Under the pieces are notes generated by a model. That model did no database searches and was not told the origin of the DNA. It saw only the letters and a program-made list of their open reading frames with translations. A DNA stretch of 64,000 bases. Origin: Tepidamorphaceae bacterium (GTDB lineage: Bacteria; Pseudomonadota; Alphaproteobacteria; Rhizobiales; Tepidamorphaceae). This document shows, piece by piece, positions 34,401 to 44,414 of the stretch. Each line of letters opens with the position of its first letter. The stretch's first letter is position 1. The DNA lies in the NCBI GenBank assembly GCA_028279445.1, contig JANQNT010000014.1, positions 62,001 through 126,000 of the forward strand, in the 5' to 3' direction. The position numbers and the translations under genes are program-made.

Positions 34401-35467
34401 CGGTTCTCCATCTTCGAGATGTCCGGCGCCTTGTGGAGCTTGGCGAAATCGGCAAGCGCGCTGCGCATGGCGCTGAATCCGGCCTGAGTGCCTTCCTCGA
34501 AGCGATTGGCGAGGCTGTTGATCTCGGAGCGGATGCCGTCGAGTTCTGTGCGTGTTGCGGTGTCGAGCTGCGCGGTCAGCGCCCCGAGGCGCTTTTCGAT
34601 ATGCGTGCCGACTTCGGTGCCGATCTGCGTCGACGTTGCGTCGAGCTTGCTGGCAAGCCGCTGGATCTCGCGTTTGAGCATCTCCACCGTCGACTGACGC
34701 GCGGAATCCTTGCGGGACGTCTGTTGCTCGGAATCGATCTCGCGCTGACGGCGCACGATCTGCGAGACCGCTTCGTCGATGCCATTGATTCGCCGGACCA
34801 TCTCCGCTTCGCGCTTGGTAATGGCGGGCGGCGTCATGCGCGCGACCGGCGCCTGCTTGGCGCTTTCGGCCATGCGCTGGCTCATGGCGTCGAGCTTCTG
34901 CTCCAGGCGTTGGGTGTGATTGGCGATGATGTTGTCGACCTCGGAGGGGGCTTCGCCGTCCTTGTCTCCCGCCTCGTCGAGCTTCGCTGCGATCGTGTCG
35001 AGGCGCGTCTCGAGTCGCTGGATGCCCTCGTTGGGCGGTGCGTTGGACTTGCGCGCAGCGGCCATGTTGCCGGCCAGCGTATCGAGGCGCTTGCCGATCT
35101 CGCGCAGCGCATCGGAGGCGGCATTTCGGGTGATCGGCAGGTCTTCGCCAAGGATGCGCGCCAACTGGTTCGCGCCCTCCTTGGTATCCCCGTTGCGGCC
35201 TGACAGCAGGGCTTCCAGTTCCTGCATGGCTGGCTGGTCGGACGCCGGCTCGTCGTTGCCGCGTGAATCCAGCATTGTCTCGATCGAATCGAGCCGGTTG
35301 GCCAACAGGCGCATGGCGGTCTGATCGTCCGTGGCGGGGCGCTGCGGTGCCGCCTCGCCGTCCTCGAAAACGGTCTCGATCCACTCTTCCAGTGAAAGAC
35401 CGGCTTCCTCGGCGGCGGCGCGGGCGGCGCGGCGGATGTCCGTGTGCCGGGCGGAGCTATAGGACAT
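31484..35467 (-). CDS. PodJ-like polar organiser with SEL1 repeats and peptidoglycan-binding end
   Basis: This 1327-residue protein has a long cytoplasmic coiled-coil region (about 40-740, many EI..L..R and DALT repeats), an acidic low-complexity segment (about 740-900), a single transmembrane helix (PLVMMSAALIVVVGSLKLYGMI, near 930), a periplasmic Ala/Pro-rich linker, four SEL1 repeats (about 1090-1240, ARWYRQAAEHG type) and a C-terminal peptidoglycan-binding domain (VVRAAQTMLNELGFSAGPADG). This is the order found in PodJ and related polarity factors that recruit polar proteins in alphaproteobacteria. It is monocistronic and divergent from merR. Confidence 0.85.
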   Translation of the reverse strand: MSYSSARHTDIRRAARAAAEEAGLSLEEWIETVFEDGEAAPQRPATDDQTAMRLLANRLDSIETMLDSRGNDEPASDQPAMQELEALLSGRNGDTKEGANQLARILGEDLPITRNAASDALREIGKRLDTLAGNMAAARKSNAPPNEGIQRLETRLDTIAAKLDEAGDKDGEAPSEVDNIIANHTQRLEQKLDAMSQRMAESAKQAPVARMTPPAITKREAEMVRRINGIDEAVSQIVRRQREIDSEQQTSRKDSARQSTVEMLKREIQRLASKLDATSTQIGTEVGTHIEKRLGALTAQLDTATRTELDGIRSEINSLANRFEEGTQAGFSAMRSALADFAKLHKAPDISKMENRLAEIADGVAYAARNGESIADAIGDRFDALTKRIDKIAADGSMSAAGLKTIETQLATVARYLGDTVSVGPQALQAIEDKVTALARQVDEAAAAQPQALRTIEDKLAALAGQVNEAAQVKPQALQTIATHFDQMNARLDALTQKSAESSASDAFAADAFSTLESRINDLARRLEDIADKPNDQNPEAIAQLGERVAQLAELVEAAERNRPEMPQIDQAMGDLARRVDDVRDSAMDAARNAAEQALQAISAAGGSESELADGLQQELNALRIASDDASRRTEETLSIMRDVLGTIVDRITDLETPQAISSIDDPLLEPEPAPIDFGAGDTPMQAADSLAPIAADDVLAPMPDETAQTAMPQTVMPDEDDILVKPEEDHVLAEPVGLDDLSPTAAQALVEPVSDLDVDAVPAGGTDADAVEFIEQFAPQAYDLPVEQQAASIEPQAASLDTPLPPEPMAPPQQQMGATIVDEVDDHMPLPPGSATPMPTAEAAPADADQPQQARNERSDFIAAARRAAQRAAADEATTGLVPDKDSPEADGPLGRARKPLVMMSAALIVVVGSLKLYGMIAGGSAPEADAPAVSSDANAPGTTVIPGDAEPIAAIDGDAAPVADAPAAGDDIPAAPVSPVDTAPVDAPADGPVSDAGASAEDADAMTTSAVTPRVIDLTTPPNADAQSYETDAAPQATGAAPGQLPDAIGPGPLRQAAIEGDSSAQFEIGSRFAQGRGVPQDLKAAADWYQRAAAQGLAPAQYRLGTLFEKGHGVTRDAAMAQMWYLRAADQGNRKAMHNLAVLSAQGLDGEPDFPEAARWFRQAAEHGLRDSQFNLGILSARGLGIDVDLTDAYKWFAIAAAGGDKEAGSKRDQIASGMDATELAAAKQIARAWEPTPLIESANFVRPSASWEDASLDEALDPKVVVRAAQTMLNELGFSAGPADGIMGPRTRDAIKAFQTDNGMIPTGIATPDLLTALQRVTG

Positions 35468-35796
35468 GACGCGTCTTCTTCCGATTGCGTTCGCCGCGAC
35501 CGATATGGCCTGCGGCGCGGGGCGCCAATGAATGACGGCGTGCCGAAGCGGGTTCGGCCGCGTTAGGGATCATTAACGCTCATGGTAAACGGAGTGTTAA
35601 AGGTCAGGTTGTGCGCGCAGCCCGAATACAGCCTGGCTTTTGTGTGCTGCGCGTCCGGCCCATGCCGGCATTTCGCCACGGTTCACACCGTGCATGTCGG
35701 TGTCTGGCAACCACCCGAATGTGACTTGACGTTTACGTCAACCATTCCTATCTGCCGGACATATGCAAAATGCCACCAAGGCGGACATCTCCCCCC
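35468..35796. other. Divergent intergenic region, podJ-like / merR
   Basis: The 329-bp gap holds promoters for two divergent genes. The part next to the podJ-like gene includes GTTAGGGATCATTAACGC, an AT-richer stretch. Nearer to merR lies the palindrome at 35726-35741. Apart from these I see no gene or RNA structure. Confidence 0.5.
35726..35741. promoter_or_regulatory. LiuR-like MerR operator
   Basis: TTGACGTTTACGTCAA is a perfect seven-base inverted repeat with a two-base centre, 56 bp before the merR start. It resembles binding sites of MerR-family LiuR-type regulators of acyl-CoA and branched-chain degradation genes. It could mediate autoregulation and control of the operon that follows merR. 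Confidence 0.7.
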
Positions 35797-36243
35797 ATGA
35801 ACGACCGGACCAACCCACCGATTGTCAGCGCCGAGGAGACGGATGACACGTCGAACAAGACGTTCTTCACCATCGGCGATCTGGCGCGCGAATTCGACGT
35901 AACGCTGCGCGCGCTGCGCTTCTATGAGGACAAGGGCTTGCTGAACCCGCGGCGCGTCGGCACCGCGCGGCACTATTCGCGGCGCGATCGCGCCCGGCTC
36001 AAGCTCGTCCTGATGGGCAAGCGCGTCGGCTTCACCCTTGGCGAGATTCGCGAGATGCTGGACCTTTACGAGCTGCGCGACGGCCAGGAGACCCAGCTTC
36101 GCGTGTCGCTCGACAAGTTCCGCGAGCAGATCACTGTGCTGCAACGCCAGAAACAGGACATCGAACAGGCGATCAGCGATCTGACCCGCACCTGCGACAT
36201 CGTCGAGGGCATGCTGAAGCAGCAGGCCGCCCAGGCGAGCTGA
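35797..36243 (+). CDS. MerR-family regulator of the beta-oxidation operon
   Basis: The 148-residue protein has an N-terminal winged helix (FFTIGDLAREFDVTLRALRFYEDKGLLNPRR, residues about 23-53), then MGKRVGFTLGEIREML and a coiled coil (QLRVSLDKFREQITVLQRQKQDIEQAISDL). No metal-binding cysteines of the classical MerR are seen, only one Cys near the end, so it is likely a metabolite-responding member like LiuR. It precedes two acyl-CoA dehydrogenases, a thiolase and a multifunctional enzyme. ATG 35797 starts MNDRTNPP. Confidence 0.88.
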   Translation: MNDRTNPPIVSAEETDDTSNKTFFTIGDLAREFDVTLRALRFYEDKGLLNPRRVGTARHYSRRDRARLKLVLMGKRVGFTLGEIREMLDLYELRDGQETQLRVSLDKFREQITVLQRQKQDIEQAISDLTRTCDIVEGMLKQQAAQAS

Positions 36244-36357
36244 CCGCGATTGCCGGCGGCAGTGCGTCCGCCGGGAGCAGACGACCACCGGCCGACCAAG
36301 AGCCGGGTTTGAGCCGCGCGATGTGCGGCGCGCGCCAATTGGCGCGAAGGAGGACCC

Positions 36358-38148
36358 ATGCCTGCCTACAAGGCCCCCGTCGACGACACCTTGTTCCTGC
36401 TCAACGACGTCTTCGCCTATGAGCGATACGGCAATCTACCGGGCTTCTCCGACGCTCCTCCGGATGTGGTCAAGGCGATTCTCGAGGAAGCTGCGAAGTT
36501 CGCCGAGGAGGTGCTGCAGCCGCTCAACCAGACCGGCGATTCGGAAGGCTGCAACCGCAACGACGATGGCGCGGTCGCCACGCCCACCGGCTTCAAGGAT
36601 GCCTACACCCAGATGGCCGAGGCCGGCTGGATCGGCCTCACCGCCGATCCCGACTATGGCGGCCAGGGCCTGCCGCACGTGCTCGGTGCTGCACTGAACG
36701 AGTACATCTCGTCGGCCAACATGGCCTTCGGCATGTATCCGGGGCTGTCGCACGGCGCCTATGCGGCCATCGAGGCCCATGGCAGCGATGAGCAGAAGCA
36801 GACCTATCTGCCGCATCTGGCGAGCGGCAAATGGTCGGGCACCATGAACCTGACCGAGCCGCATTGCGGCACCGATCTGGGGTTGCTGCGCACCAAGGCG
36901 GTGCCGCGCGACGATGGCTCCTACGCCATCACCGGATCGAAGATATTCATCTCCGCCGGCGAGCACGATCTCAGCGAGAACATCGTCCACCTGGTGCTGG
37001 CGCGCATCGAGGGCGCCGAGCCGGGCATCAAAGGCATCTCGCTGTTCGTGGTGCCGAAGTTCCTGCCCGGCGAGGATGGTGGTGTCGGCGACCGCAACGG
37101 CGTGACCTGCGGGGCGATCGAGGAGAAGATGGGCATCCACGCCAACGCCACCTGCGTGCTCAACTATGATGAGGCCATCGGCTGGCTGGTCGGCGCGCCG
37201 CAAAAGGGCCTGCGCGCCATGTTTACGATGATGAACGAGGCGCGCCTCGCCGTCGGCATCCAGGGCATGGCGCAGTCCGAGGTGGCCTACCAGAACGCCG
37301 CCGTCTATGCCCGCGATCGCCTGCAGGGCCGCGCTCTTAGCGGCACCCAGCAACCCGACAAGGCGGCCGATCCGATCATCGTGCATCCCGATGTGCGGCG
37401 CATGCTGATGGATCAGAAGGCGTTCAACGAGGGCGCCCGCGCGCTCGTCGTTTGGACAGCGCTGCAGGCCGACGTGGCCCGCCGCAGCGCCGACGAGGCC
37501 GAGCGCCAGGCCGCCGAGGACCACATGGGGCTGCTGACGCCGGTGATCAAAGGCGTGCTGACCGACTACGGCTTCCAGCATTGCGCCAACGCGCAGCAGG
37601 TCTATGGCGGCCATGGCTACGTGCGCGAATGGGGCATGGAGCAGTTTGTCCGCGACGCCCGCATCGCCCAGATCTACGAGGGCGCCAACGGCATCCAGGC
37701 GCTCGACCTGGTCGGCCGCAAGCTGCCGCGCGACGGCGGCCGCGCCGTGATGGCCTTCTTCAAGGAGGTCACCGACTTTGTCGCGGCCCACGGCGAGGAC
37801 GAGGCGATGAAGCCCTACGTGGAGCCGCTCGGCAAGGCCGCCAGGGACCTGGAGCGCGCCACCATGTGGTTCATGGCCAACGCCATGGCCAAGCCCGACA
37901 ATGCGGGTGCGGGCTCCTACGACTACATGCATCTGATGGGGCTTGTGGCGCTCGGCTACATGTGGGCGCGTATGGCCAAGGCGGCGCAGGACAGCCAGGG
38001 CAACGGCCTCGACCAGGGTTTCGTCGACGCCAAGCTCGTCACCGGCCGCTACTTCATGGAGCGCGTTCTGCCGGAGACCGCCACGCGGGTGGCGCGCATC
38101 GAGGCCGGCGCCGACACCATGATGGCGCTGCCGGCGGACGCGTTCTGA
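36358..38148 (+). CDS. Acyl-CoA dehydrogenase, long (about 600-residue) form
   Basis: The 596-residue flavoenzyme introduces the 2,3-double bond into acyl-CoA. It is the longer form with an extra C-terminal domain, as in FadE-like and DmdC-type enzymes. Substrate and flavin motifs include [13 protein letters not shown] and [12 protein letters not shown]. The catalytic base is likely E441 in [17 protein letters not shown] ends six bases before the ATG, a strong ribosome binding site. It is the first enzyme gene after merR and is followed at 11 bp by a second acyl-CoA dehydrogenase. Chain length preference is not evident. Confidence 0.92.
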   Translation: MPAYKAPVDDTLFLLNDVFAYERYGNLPGFSDAPPDVVKAILEEAAKFAEEVLQPLNQTGDSEGCNRNDDGAVATPTGFKDAYTQMAEAGWIGLTADPDYGGQGLPHVLGAALNEYISSANMAFGMYPGLSHGAYAAIEAHGSDEQKQTYLPHLASGKWSGTMNLTEPHCGTDLGLLRTKAVPRDDGSYAITGSKIFISAGEHDLSENIVHLVLARIEGAEPGIKGISLFVVPKFLPGEDGGVGDRNGVTCGAIEEKMGIHANATCVLNYDEAIGWLVGAPQKGLRAMFTMMNEARLAVGIQGMAQSEVAYQNAAVYARDRLQGRALSGTQQPDKAADPIIVHPDVRRMLMDQKAFNEGARALVVWTALQADVARRSADEAERQAAEDHMGLLTPVIKGVLTDYGFQHCANAQQVYGGHGYVREWGMEQFVRDARIAQIYEGANGIQALDLVGRKLPRDGGRAVMAFFKEVTDFVAAHGEDEAMKPYVEPLGKAARDLERATMWFMANAMAKPDNAGAGSYDYMHLMGLVALGYMWARMAKAAQDSQGNGLDQGFVDAKLVTGRYFMERVLPETATRVARIEAGADTMMALPADAF

Positions 38149-38159
38149 GGTGATCGTCC

Positions 38160-39317
38160 ATGCCAACCCTTGATCTGCCGCGCCCCGCCTGGATGGAGGA
38201 GGATCACGCGATCCTCGCCGAAGCGGCCGAGAAGTTCCTTGAGGCCGAGCTCGTCGAGCATGTAGACGACTGGGAGAAGGCCGGCATCGTCGACCGCTGG
38301 GCCTGGGAGAAGGCGGGCGCCAACGGTCTCCTCTGCGCGGCGGTGCCGGAGGAATACGGCGGCGCCGGCGGGACCTTCGCCCATGACGCGGTGATCGCCC
38401 AGGCCATCGGCAAGACCGGCCTCGACAGCTTCGGCATCGCCCTGCATTCGGCGATCGTCGCCCCCTACATCCAGCACTTCGGCACCGAGGACCAGAAACG
38501 CCGCTGGCTGCCGAAGATGGCGACCGGTGAGCTGGTTGGCGCCATTGCCATGACCGAGCCCGGAGCCGGCTCCGACCTGCAGGGCGTGCGCACTTCGGCC
38601 AAGCGGGACGGCAACGGCTACGTCATCGACGGCCAGAAGACCTTCATCACCAACGGCCAGAGCGCCAACCTGATCGTCGTCGTCGCCAAGACCGATCCAG
38701 GTGCCGGCGCCAAGGGCGTGTCGCTGTTCGTGGTGGAGACGGACGGGCTGGAGGGTTTCCGCCGTGGCCGGAACCTCGAGAAGATCGGCATGAAGGGCAA
38801 CGACACCTCGGAGCTGTTCTTCGACGGCGTGCGGGTGCCCGCCGACGCGCTGCTTGGCACCGAGGAAGGACAGGGCTTCGCGCAACTGATGACCGAATTG
38901 CCGCAGGAGCGGTTGCTGGTCGCGGTGCAGGCCATGGCGATGATCGAGCGCGCGCTGGAAGAGACCATCGCCTACACCAAGGACCGCAGCGCCTTCGGCA
39001 AGAAGGTGATCGACTTCCAGAACACCCAGTTCACGCTCGCCGAAGCCAAGACCGAGGCGACCATCGCCCGCGTCTTCATCGACCACTGCATCGCCCAGCA
39101 TGTCGCAGGCCGGCTCGATACGGTCACTGCCTCGATGGCCAAGTACTGGGTCACCGACCTGCAGTGCAAGATCGTCGACGACTGCCTGCAACTGCACGGC
39201 GGCTACGGCTACATGGACGAATATCCCATCTCCCGCATGTTCCGCGACGCCCGCGTGCAGCGCATCTATGCGGGGACCAACGAGATCATGAAGGTGCTGA
39301 TCGCGCGGAGTCTGTAA
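38160..39317 (+). CDS. Acyl-CoA dehydrogenase, LCAD/IVD-type
   Basis: The 385-residue flavoenzyme has [13 protein letters not shown] and TFITNGQ for flavin and substrate, and the C-terminal [32 protein letters not shown]. At the position where medium-chain enzymes have the catalytic Glu (YEGT) it has Ala (YAGT). The base is then expected at E250 in LPQERLL, as in long-chain and isovaleryl-CoA dehydrogenases (E261/E254). It forms an operon with its upstream paralogue and, after a repeat, with the thiolase. Confidence 0.92.
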   Translation: MPTLDLPRPAWMEEDHAILAEAAEKFLEAELVEHVDDWEKAGIVDRWAWEKAGANGLLCAAVPEEYGGAGGTFAHDAVIAQAIGKTGLDSFGIALHSAIVAPYIQHFGTEDQKRRWLPKMATGELVGAIAMTEPGAGSDLQGVRTSAKRDGNGYVIDGQKTFITNGQSANLIVVVAKTDPGAGAKGVSLFVVETDGLEGFRRGRNLEKIGMKGNDTSELFFDGVRVPADALLGTEEGQGFAQLMTELPQERLLVAVQAMAMIERALEETIAYTKDRSAFGKKVIDFQNTQFTLAEAKTEATIARVFIDHCIAQHVAGRLDTVTASMAKYWVTDLQCKIVDDCLQLHGGYGYMDEYPISRMFRDARVQRIYAGTNEIMKVLIARSL

Positions 39318-39318
39318 C

Positions 39319-39367
39319 GCGCGGGATCAGGAAAAGTGGGAACCGGTTTTCCGCCCGGATCCCGCGC
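39319..39367. repeat. Short GAAAAGTGGGAACCGG hairpin inside the operon
   Basis: Outer arms GCGCGGGATC and GATCCCGCGC enclose the core GAAAAGTGGGAACCGGTTTT plus C (39331-39351). It lies between the second acyl-CoA dehydrogenase and the thiolase, only 2 bp after the stop. It may partly terminate or stabilise the message. Confidence 0.75.
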
Positions 39368-39402
39368 CAGCAAAGAAACAGCTCCGCATCAAGGAGAACG
39401 CA

Positions 39403-40611
<1,209 letters not shown>

Positions 40612-40615
40612 GACC

Positions 40616-42829
40616 ATGAGCGAGCAAGCATTCACCCACGACCTCGACGCCGACGGCATCCTGACGCTGACCTGGGATATGGCCGGCAAATCCATGAACG
40701 TCATCGACATGGGCGTCATGGACGAACTGGAAGCCGCGACGACGAAGATCGCGGAAGACGAGACAATCAAGGGTGCGGTGATCACCTCCGCCAAGGAGAC
40801 CTTCTGCGCCGGCGCGGACCTGACCATGCTGGAAGCGCTGCTGGGCGCTTACCACGCCGCGGCGAAGACGGACGCCACGGCCGCCAACCAGGAGCTGTTC
40901 GACCAGTCGCGGCGCCTGTCGCAGATCTACCGGCGGCTTGAGACCTGCGGCAAGCCTGTCGTCGCGGCGATCAACGGCACCGCGTTGGGTGGCGGGCTGG
41001 AACTGGCGCTGTCCTGTCACCGCCGCGTGGTGGCCGACAGCGACAAGACGAAGCTCGGTCTGCCGGAGATCAAGGTCGGCCTGTTCCCCGGTGCCGGCGG
41101 CACCCAGCGCGTGGCGCGCATGGTGCAGCCCGCCGATGCGCTACAATTCCTGCTGCAGGGCCGCGAACTGCGCGTGCCCCAGGCCAAGGCCATGGGGCTG
41201 GTCGACGAGGTGGTGCCGGCGAAGAAGCTGGTCGACACCGCCAGGGCCTGGATCCGGGATGGCGGCAAGGCGGTGCAGCCGTGGGACGAGGAGAGGTTCC
41301 GCAATCCCGCGCGCGTCTACTCCGCCCAAGGCATGATGACCTTCCCGCCGGCCAACGCGCTCTACCGCAAGGAGACCTACGACAATTATCCCGGCGGCCG
41401 GGCGTTGCTGTCGGCGGTCTACGAGGGCTCGCTGGTGCCCTTCGACACCGCGCTGACCATCGAGTCGCGCTACTTCGCCAACGTGCTGAAGACGCCGCAG
41501 GCCGCCAACATGATCCGCTCGCTGTTCGTCTCCATGCAGGCGCTGGGCAAGGGCGCGCGGCGCCCTGCCGACGTCAAGCCGTCGAACCTCAAGAAGGTCG
41601 GCGTGCTGGGCGCCGGCTTCATGGGCGCCGGCATCGCCTATGTGACGGCGAGCGCGGGTATGGACGTGGTGCTCGTTGACCGCACCCAGGAAGACGCCGA
41701 TCGCGGCAAGGCCCATTCCGCCGATCTGCTGGCCGACAGCCTGCGCAAGGGCCGCATCAAGGAAGCCGACAAGGACAGGACGCTTAAGCGCATCACCGCG
41801 ACGGCGGATTACGCCACGCTGGAGGGGTGCGACCTGATCATCGAAGCTGTGTTCGAGGACCGCAACGTCAAGGCGGATGTGCTGCAGAAAGCCGAGGCGC
41901 ATCTGAAGCGCGGCGGCGTACTGGCCTCGAACACCTCGACCCTGCCGATCACCAGCCTGGCCAAGACCACGGCGCGGCCGAAGAACTTCATCGGCATCCA
42001 CTTCTTCTCGCCGGTGCACAAGATGATGCTGGTGGAGATCATCATGGGCCGGCGCACCAGCGATAAGGCGTTGGCGACCGCGCTCGATTACGTGCGCGCG
42101 ATCCGCAAGACGCCCATCGTCGTCAACGATACCCGTGGCTTCTTCGCCAACCGCTGCGTCGGCAACTACATGCTGGAAGCCCACGTCATGCTGATGGAGG
42201 GCATCCCGCCGGCGATGATCGAGAACGGCGCGCGCATGGCCGGCATGCCGGTCGGGCCGCTGTCGCTGAACGACGAGGTTGCTGTCGATCTGGCCTGGAA
42301 GATCGTCCAGGCGACCAAGAAGGACCTGGGCGAAAAGGCCGTCGACCCGCGTCAGGAGGCGCTGCTGGAGGAGATGGTCGTCAGGCGCGACCGGCTGGGG
42401 CGCAAGAACCAGAAGGGCTTTTACGACTATCCCGACAAGGGCAGGAAGCACCTGTGGCCGGGGCTCGCCGACATCGTGCCCGAGCAGCGCGATCCGGACA
42501 CGATCGACATCGGGGAGATCAAGAACCGCTTCCTCGCCACCATGGCGCTGGAGGCCGCGCGCTGCATCGAGGAAAAGGTCGTCACCGACGTGCGCGAGGC
42601 CGATGTCGGCTCGATCCTGGGGTTCGGTTTCGCCCCGTGGTCCGGCGGCACGCTGTCCTACATCGACATGCTGGGCACGGCGCGCTTCGTGGAGATGTGC
42701 AAGGGGCTGGCGCGCAAGCATGGCAAGCGCTTCCGGCCCAACAGGCTGCTGCGCGAGATGGCGGAGACGGACGAGACCTTCTACGGACGGTTTCCGCCCG
42801 GCGGGGGCGTGAACAAGGCCGCTGCCTGA
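40616..42829 (+). CDS. FadB/FadJ-type enoyl-CoA hydratase / 3-hydroxyacyl-CoA dehydrogenase
   Basis: The 737-residue protein combines an N-terminal crotonase domain (ETFCAGADLTML, ALGGGLELALSCH, GLPEIKVGLFPGAGGTQR) with a C-terminal 3-hydroxyacyl-CoA dehydrogenase (NAD motif GVLGAGFMGAGIA, then IEAVFED and GIHFFSPVHKMMLVEII with the catalytic histidine) and a helical tail. It hydrates enoyl-CoA and oxidises the resulting 3-hydroxyacyl-CoA. With the thiolase it makes the trifunctional set. It ends the operon. Confidence 0.94.
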   Translation: MSEQAFTHDLDADGILTLTWDMAGKSMNVIDMGVMDELEAATTKIAEDETIKGAVITSAKETFCAGADLTMLEALLGAYHAAAKTDATAANQELFDQSRRLSQIYRRLETCGKPVVAAINGTALGGGLELALSCHRRVVADSDKTKLGLPEIKVGLFPGAGGTQRVARMVQPADALQFLLQGRELRVPQAKAMGLVDEVVPAKKLVDTARAWIRDGGKAVQPWDEERFRNPARVYSAQGMMTFPPANALYRKETYDNYPGGRALLSAVYEGSLVPFDTALTIESRYFANVLKTPQAANMIRSLFVSMQALGKGARRPADVKPSNLKKVGVLGAGFMGAGIAYVTASAGMDVVLVDRTQEDADRGKAHSADLLADSLRKGRIKEADKDRTLKRITATADYATLEGCDLIIEAVFEDRNVKADVLQKAEAHLKRGGVLASNTSTLPITSLAKTTARPKNFIGIHFFSPVHKMMLVEIIMGRRTSDKALATALDYVRAIRKTPIVVNDTRGFFANRCVGNYMLEAHVMLMEGIPPAMIENGARMAGMPVGPLSLNDEVAVDLAWKIVQATKKDLGEKAVDPRQEALLEEMVVRRDRLGRKNQKGFYDYPDKGRKHLWPGLADIVPEQRDPDTIDIGEIKNRFLATMALEAARCIEEKVVTDVREADVGSILGFGFAPWSGGTLSYIDMLGTARFVEMCKGLARKHGKRFRPNRLLREMAETDETFYGRFPPGGGVNKAAA

Positions 42830-42944
42830 AAAGCGACGGCCTGAATTGCCGGCGTCGCGTCGTTGTTCTGCCCGAATCGGGTGCGATCCATGCCGGTGCG
42901 CAAGTCCGGGCCACGGGCCTGGATGCCACCGGAGTACATCGCCG

Positions 42945-43409
42945 ATGTCATCGACCCCCATGATCCTGCGGGCCACTGTTGTTGCGACGATCGCCGCGAT
43001 GCTGGCCATCGGCGCAGCCCGCGCCACGGAAGGCCCGCCCGACGAAGACGGGCGCTACATCGTGCGCCAGGCGCAGGACGGCTGGTTCCGCATCGATCAG
43101 AACACCGGCCAGGCCTCGCTGTGCCGCGAGGCACAGGTCGGCTTCCTGTGCGAACTGGTGCCCGACGACCGCGATGCGCTGCTCAGCGAAATCACCCGCC
43201 TGGCGGAGGAAAACGCCATGTTGCGCGCCCGCATCGCCCGCGCCGAGACGCAAGGCGAGGGCGACGCGCAGCAGAACGGCCTGGATCTTCCCAGCGAAGA
43301 GGACGTGGACCGGATGATGGGCCAGTTCCGCATCCTCATCGACCGTTTCCTGCAGTCCATGCAGGAACTGCACGAGGAGTACACCCGGCCCGAGCCGCAG
43401 GTGCAGTAG
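42945..43409 (+). CDS. Secreted coiled-coil protein, unknown
   Basis: The 154-residue product has a signal peptide (MILRATVVATIAAMLAIGAARA) and a mature part with YIVRQAQDGWFRIDQNTGQASLC, then a coiled coil (LLSEITRLAEENAMLRARIARAE) and an acidic C-terminus. Two cysteines (AQVGFLCE, ASLCRE) may pair. Proteins of this kind are conserved in alphaproteobacteria but uncharacterised. The start is either ATG 42945 or ATG 42960; no strong ribosome site distinguishes them. Confidence 0.65.
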   Translation: MSSTPMILRATVVATIAAMLAIGAARATEGPPDEDGRYIVRQAQDGWFRIDQNTGQASLCREAQVGFLCELVPDDRDALLSEITRLAEENAMLRARIARAETQGEGDAQQNGLDLPSEEDVDRMMGQFRILIDRFLQSMQELHEEYTRPEPQVQ

Positions 43410-43529
43410 CTGTGCCAGCAGGGATGCCGGGCCCGCCCGTCTTGCCCCAACATATGCCGTTCGCGCGATGTGACATTCACGCAACAATGACGCGTGACTT
43501 CGCGGTTCCTGCGGTTTTCTGCCGTGGAA

Positions 43530-43543
43530 TTGATCCAGATCAA
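43530..43543. promoter_or_regulatory. FNR/FixK box upstream of ompW
   Basis: TTGATCCAGATCAA is an exact TTGAT-N4-ATCAA match, the consensus for FNR and FixK. It lies 109 bp before the ompW start. ompW genes are often induced by FNR-type regulators under low oxygen. A FixL/FixJ pair occurs 9 kb away in this window, but no fixK gene is visible. Confidence 0.8.
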
Positions 43544-43651
43544 GAATCGCACCCGACATAGGGCGGTAACTCGATTGCCAGTGAGCGCAGTCGTGAGCGA
43601 ATTGCGGGCCGCGACTCGTTGATCAGATCAGGCCTTTTTTGGGGGTTGGGG

Positions 43652-44356
43652 ATGATGTTTCGGAAATTCAAGCATTTGACGATTGGCCTTGGTGCGATCC
43701 TGGGCATTGCCATGTCCGCACCGACGGTGCAGGCGGCCGACTACACCGACACGGCGACAAGCTATGCCGGGAACTGGATGGTTCGCGTCGGCGCCAGCGT
43801 CGTTGCTCCGGATTCCAGCGCCGACGTTTTCGCTGCCGGTACGCTCGTGCCGACACACAATGCAGAGGTCAGCACTGAAGTCGTTCCCACGGCAACGATT
43901 GCCTACTTCTTCACGCCGAACATCGCCGCGGAACTGTTCTGCTGCTTCGCCAAGCACGATGTCGAAGGTCGCGGAACGCTGGCCGGCCTCGATCTTGGCG
44001 ATACGTGGATTTTCCCGCCGGCCGTGACGCTGCAGTACCACTTCACCCAGTTCGGCCGCTTCAAGCCGTATGTGGGTGCCGGCTTCCAGTACATCGCCTT
44101 CTTCGACGAGAGCACCGCGAGCGGCCTTGGCGGCGCGCAGTTGGACATCGACGACTCGATCGGCGCGACGCTGCAGATCGGCTTCGACTACGAAATCCAG
44201 GACGGCTGGTATTTCAATGCGGACCTGAAGAAGACCTTCTTCGAGATGGATGCCGCTTGGGCGGGTACCGGGGTTACGGCTGATGTCACGCTCGATCCCT
44301 GGATCGTCACCGTGGCGGTGGGCCGTCGCTTCAATCTGGGCGATCTGTTCCGCTGA
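43652..44356 (+). CDS. ompW: OmpW-family outer membrane protein
   Basis: The 234-residue protein has a signal peptide ending near APTVQAADY and an eight-strand beta-barrel pattern: NWMVRVGASVVAPDSSA, ATIAYFFTPNIAAELFC, PAVTLQYHFTQFGRFKPYVGAGFQY, and a terminal VAVGRRFNLGDLFR. OmpW barrels allow small hydrophobic molecules across the outer membrane. An FNR/FixK box lies upstream and a strong terminator downstream, so it is monocistronic and probably oxygen-responsive. ATG 43652 or 43655 can start; a GGGG-rich Shine-Dalgarno precedes. Confidence 0.92.
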   Translation: MMFRKFKHLTIGLGAILGIAMSAPTVQAADYTDTATSYAGNWMVRVGASVVAPDSSADVFAAGTLVPTHNAEVSTEVVPTATIAYFFTPNIAAELFCCFAKHDVEGRGTLAGLDLGDTWIFPPAVTLQYHFTQFGRFKPYVGAGFQYIAFFDESTASGLGGAQLDIDDSIGATLQIGFDYEIQDGWYFNADLKKTFFEMDAAWAGTGVTADVTLDPWIVTVAVGRRFNLGDLFR

Positions 44357-44383
44357 TCGCATCTACCTTCAGACTCTGACGGC

Positions 44384-44414
44384 AAAGGCCCGGACGGTTC
44401 GTCCGGGCCTTTTT
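44384..44414. terminator. Bidirectional intrinsic terminator of ompW and esterase gene
   Basis: AAAGGCCCGGAC (44384-44395), loop GGTTC and GTCCGGGCCTTT (44401-44412) form a perfect 12-base stem, with T-runs on both ends (TTTTT to the right and, on the other strand, AAAGG preceded by TTT). It lies 28 bp after the ompW stop and abuts the esterase stop, so it can end both. Confidence 0.93.

Noticed and set aside
32984..35203. A 739-codon open frame on the plus strand opposite the PodJ-like gene
   Set aside because: It is antisense to a clear multi-domain gene in GC-rich DNA, has shadow-like Arg/Gly/His composition and no recognisable motif.
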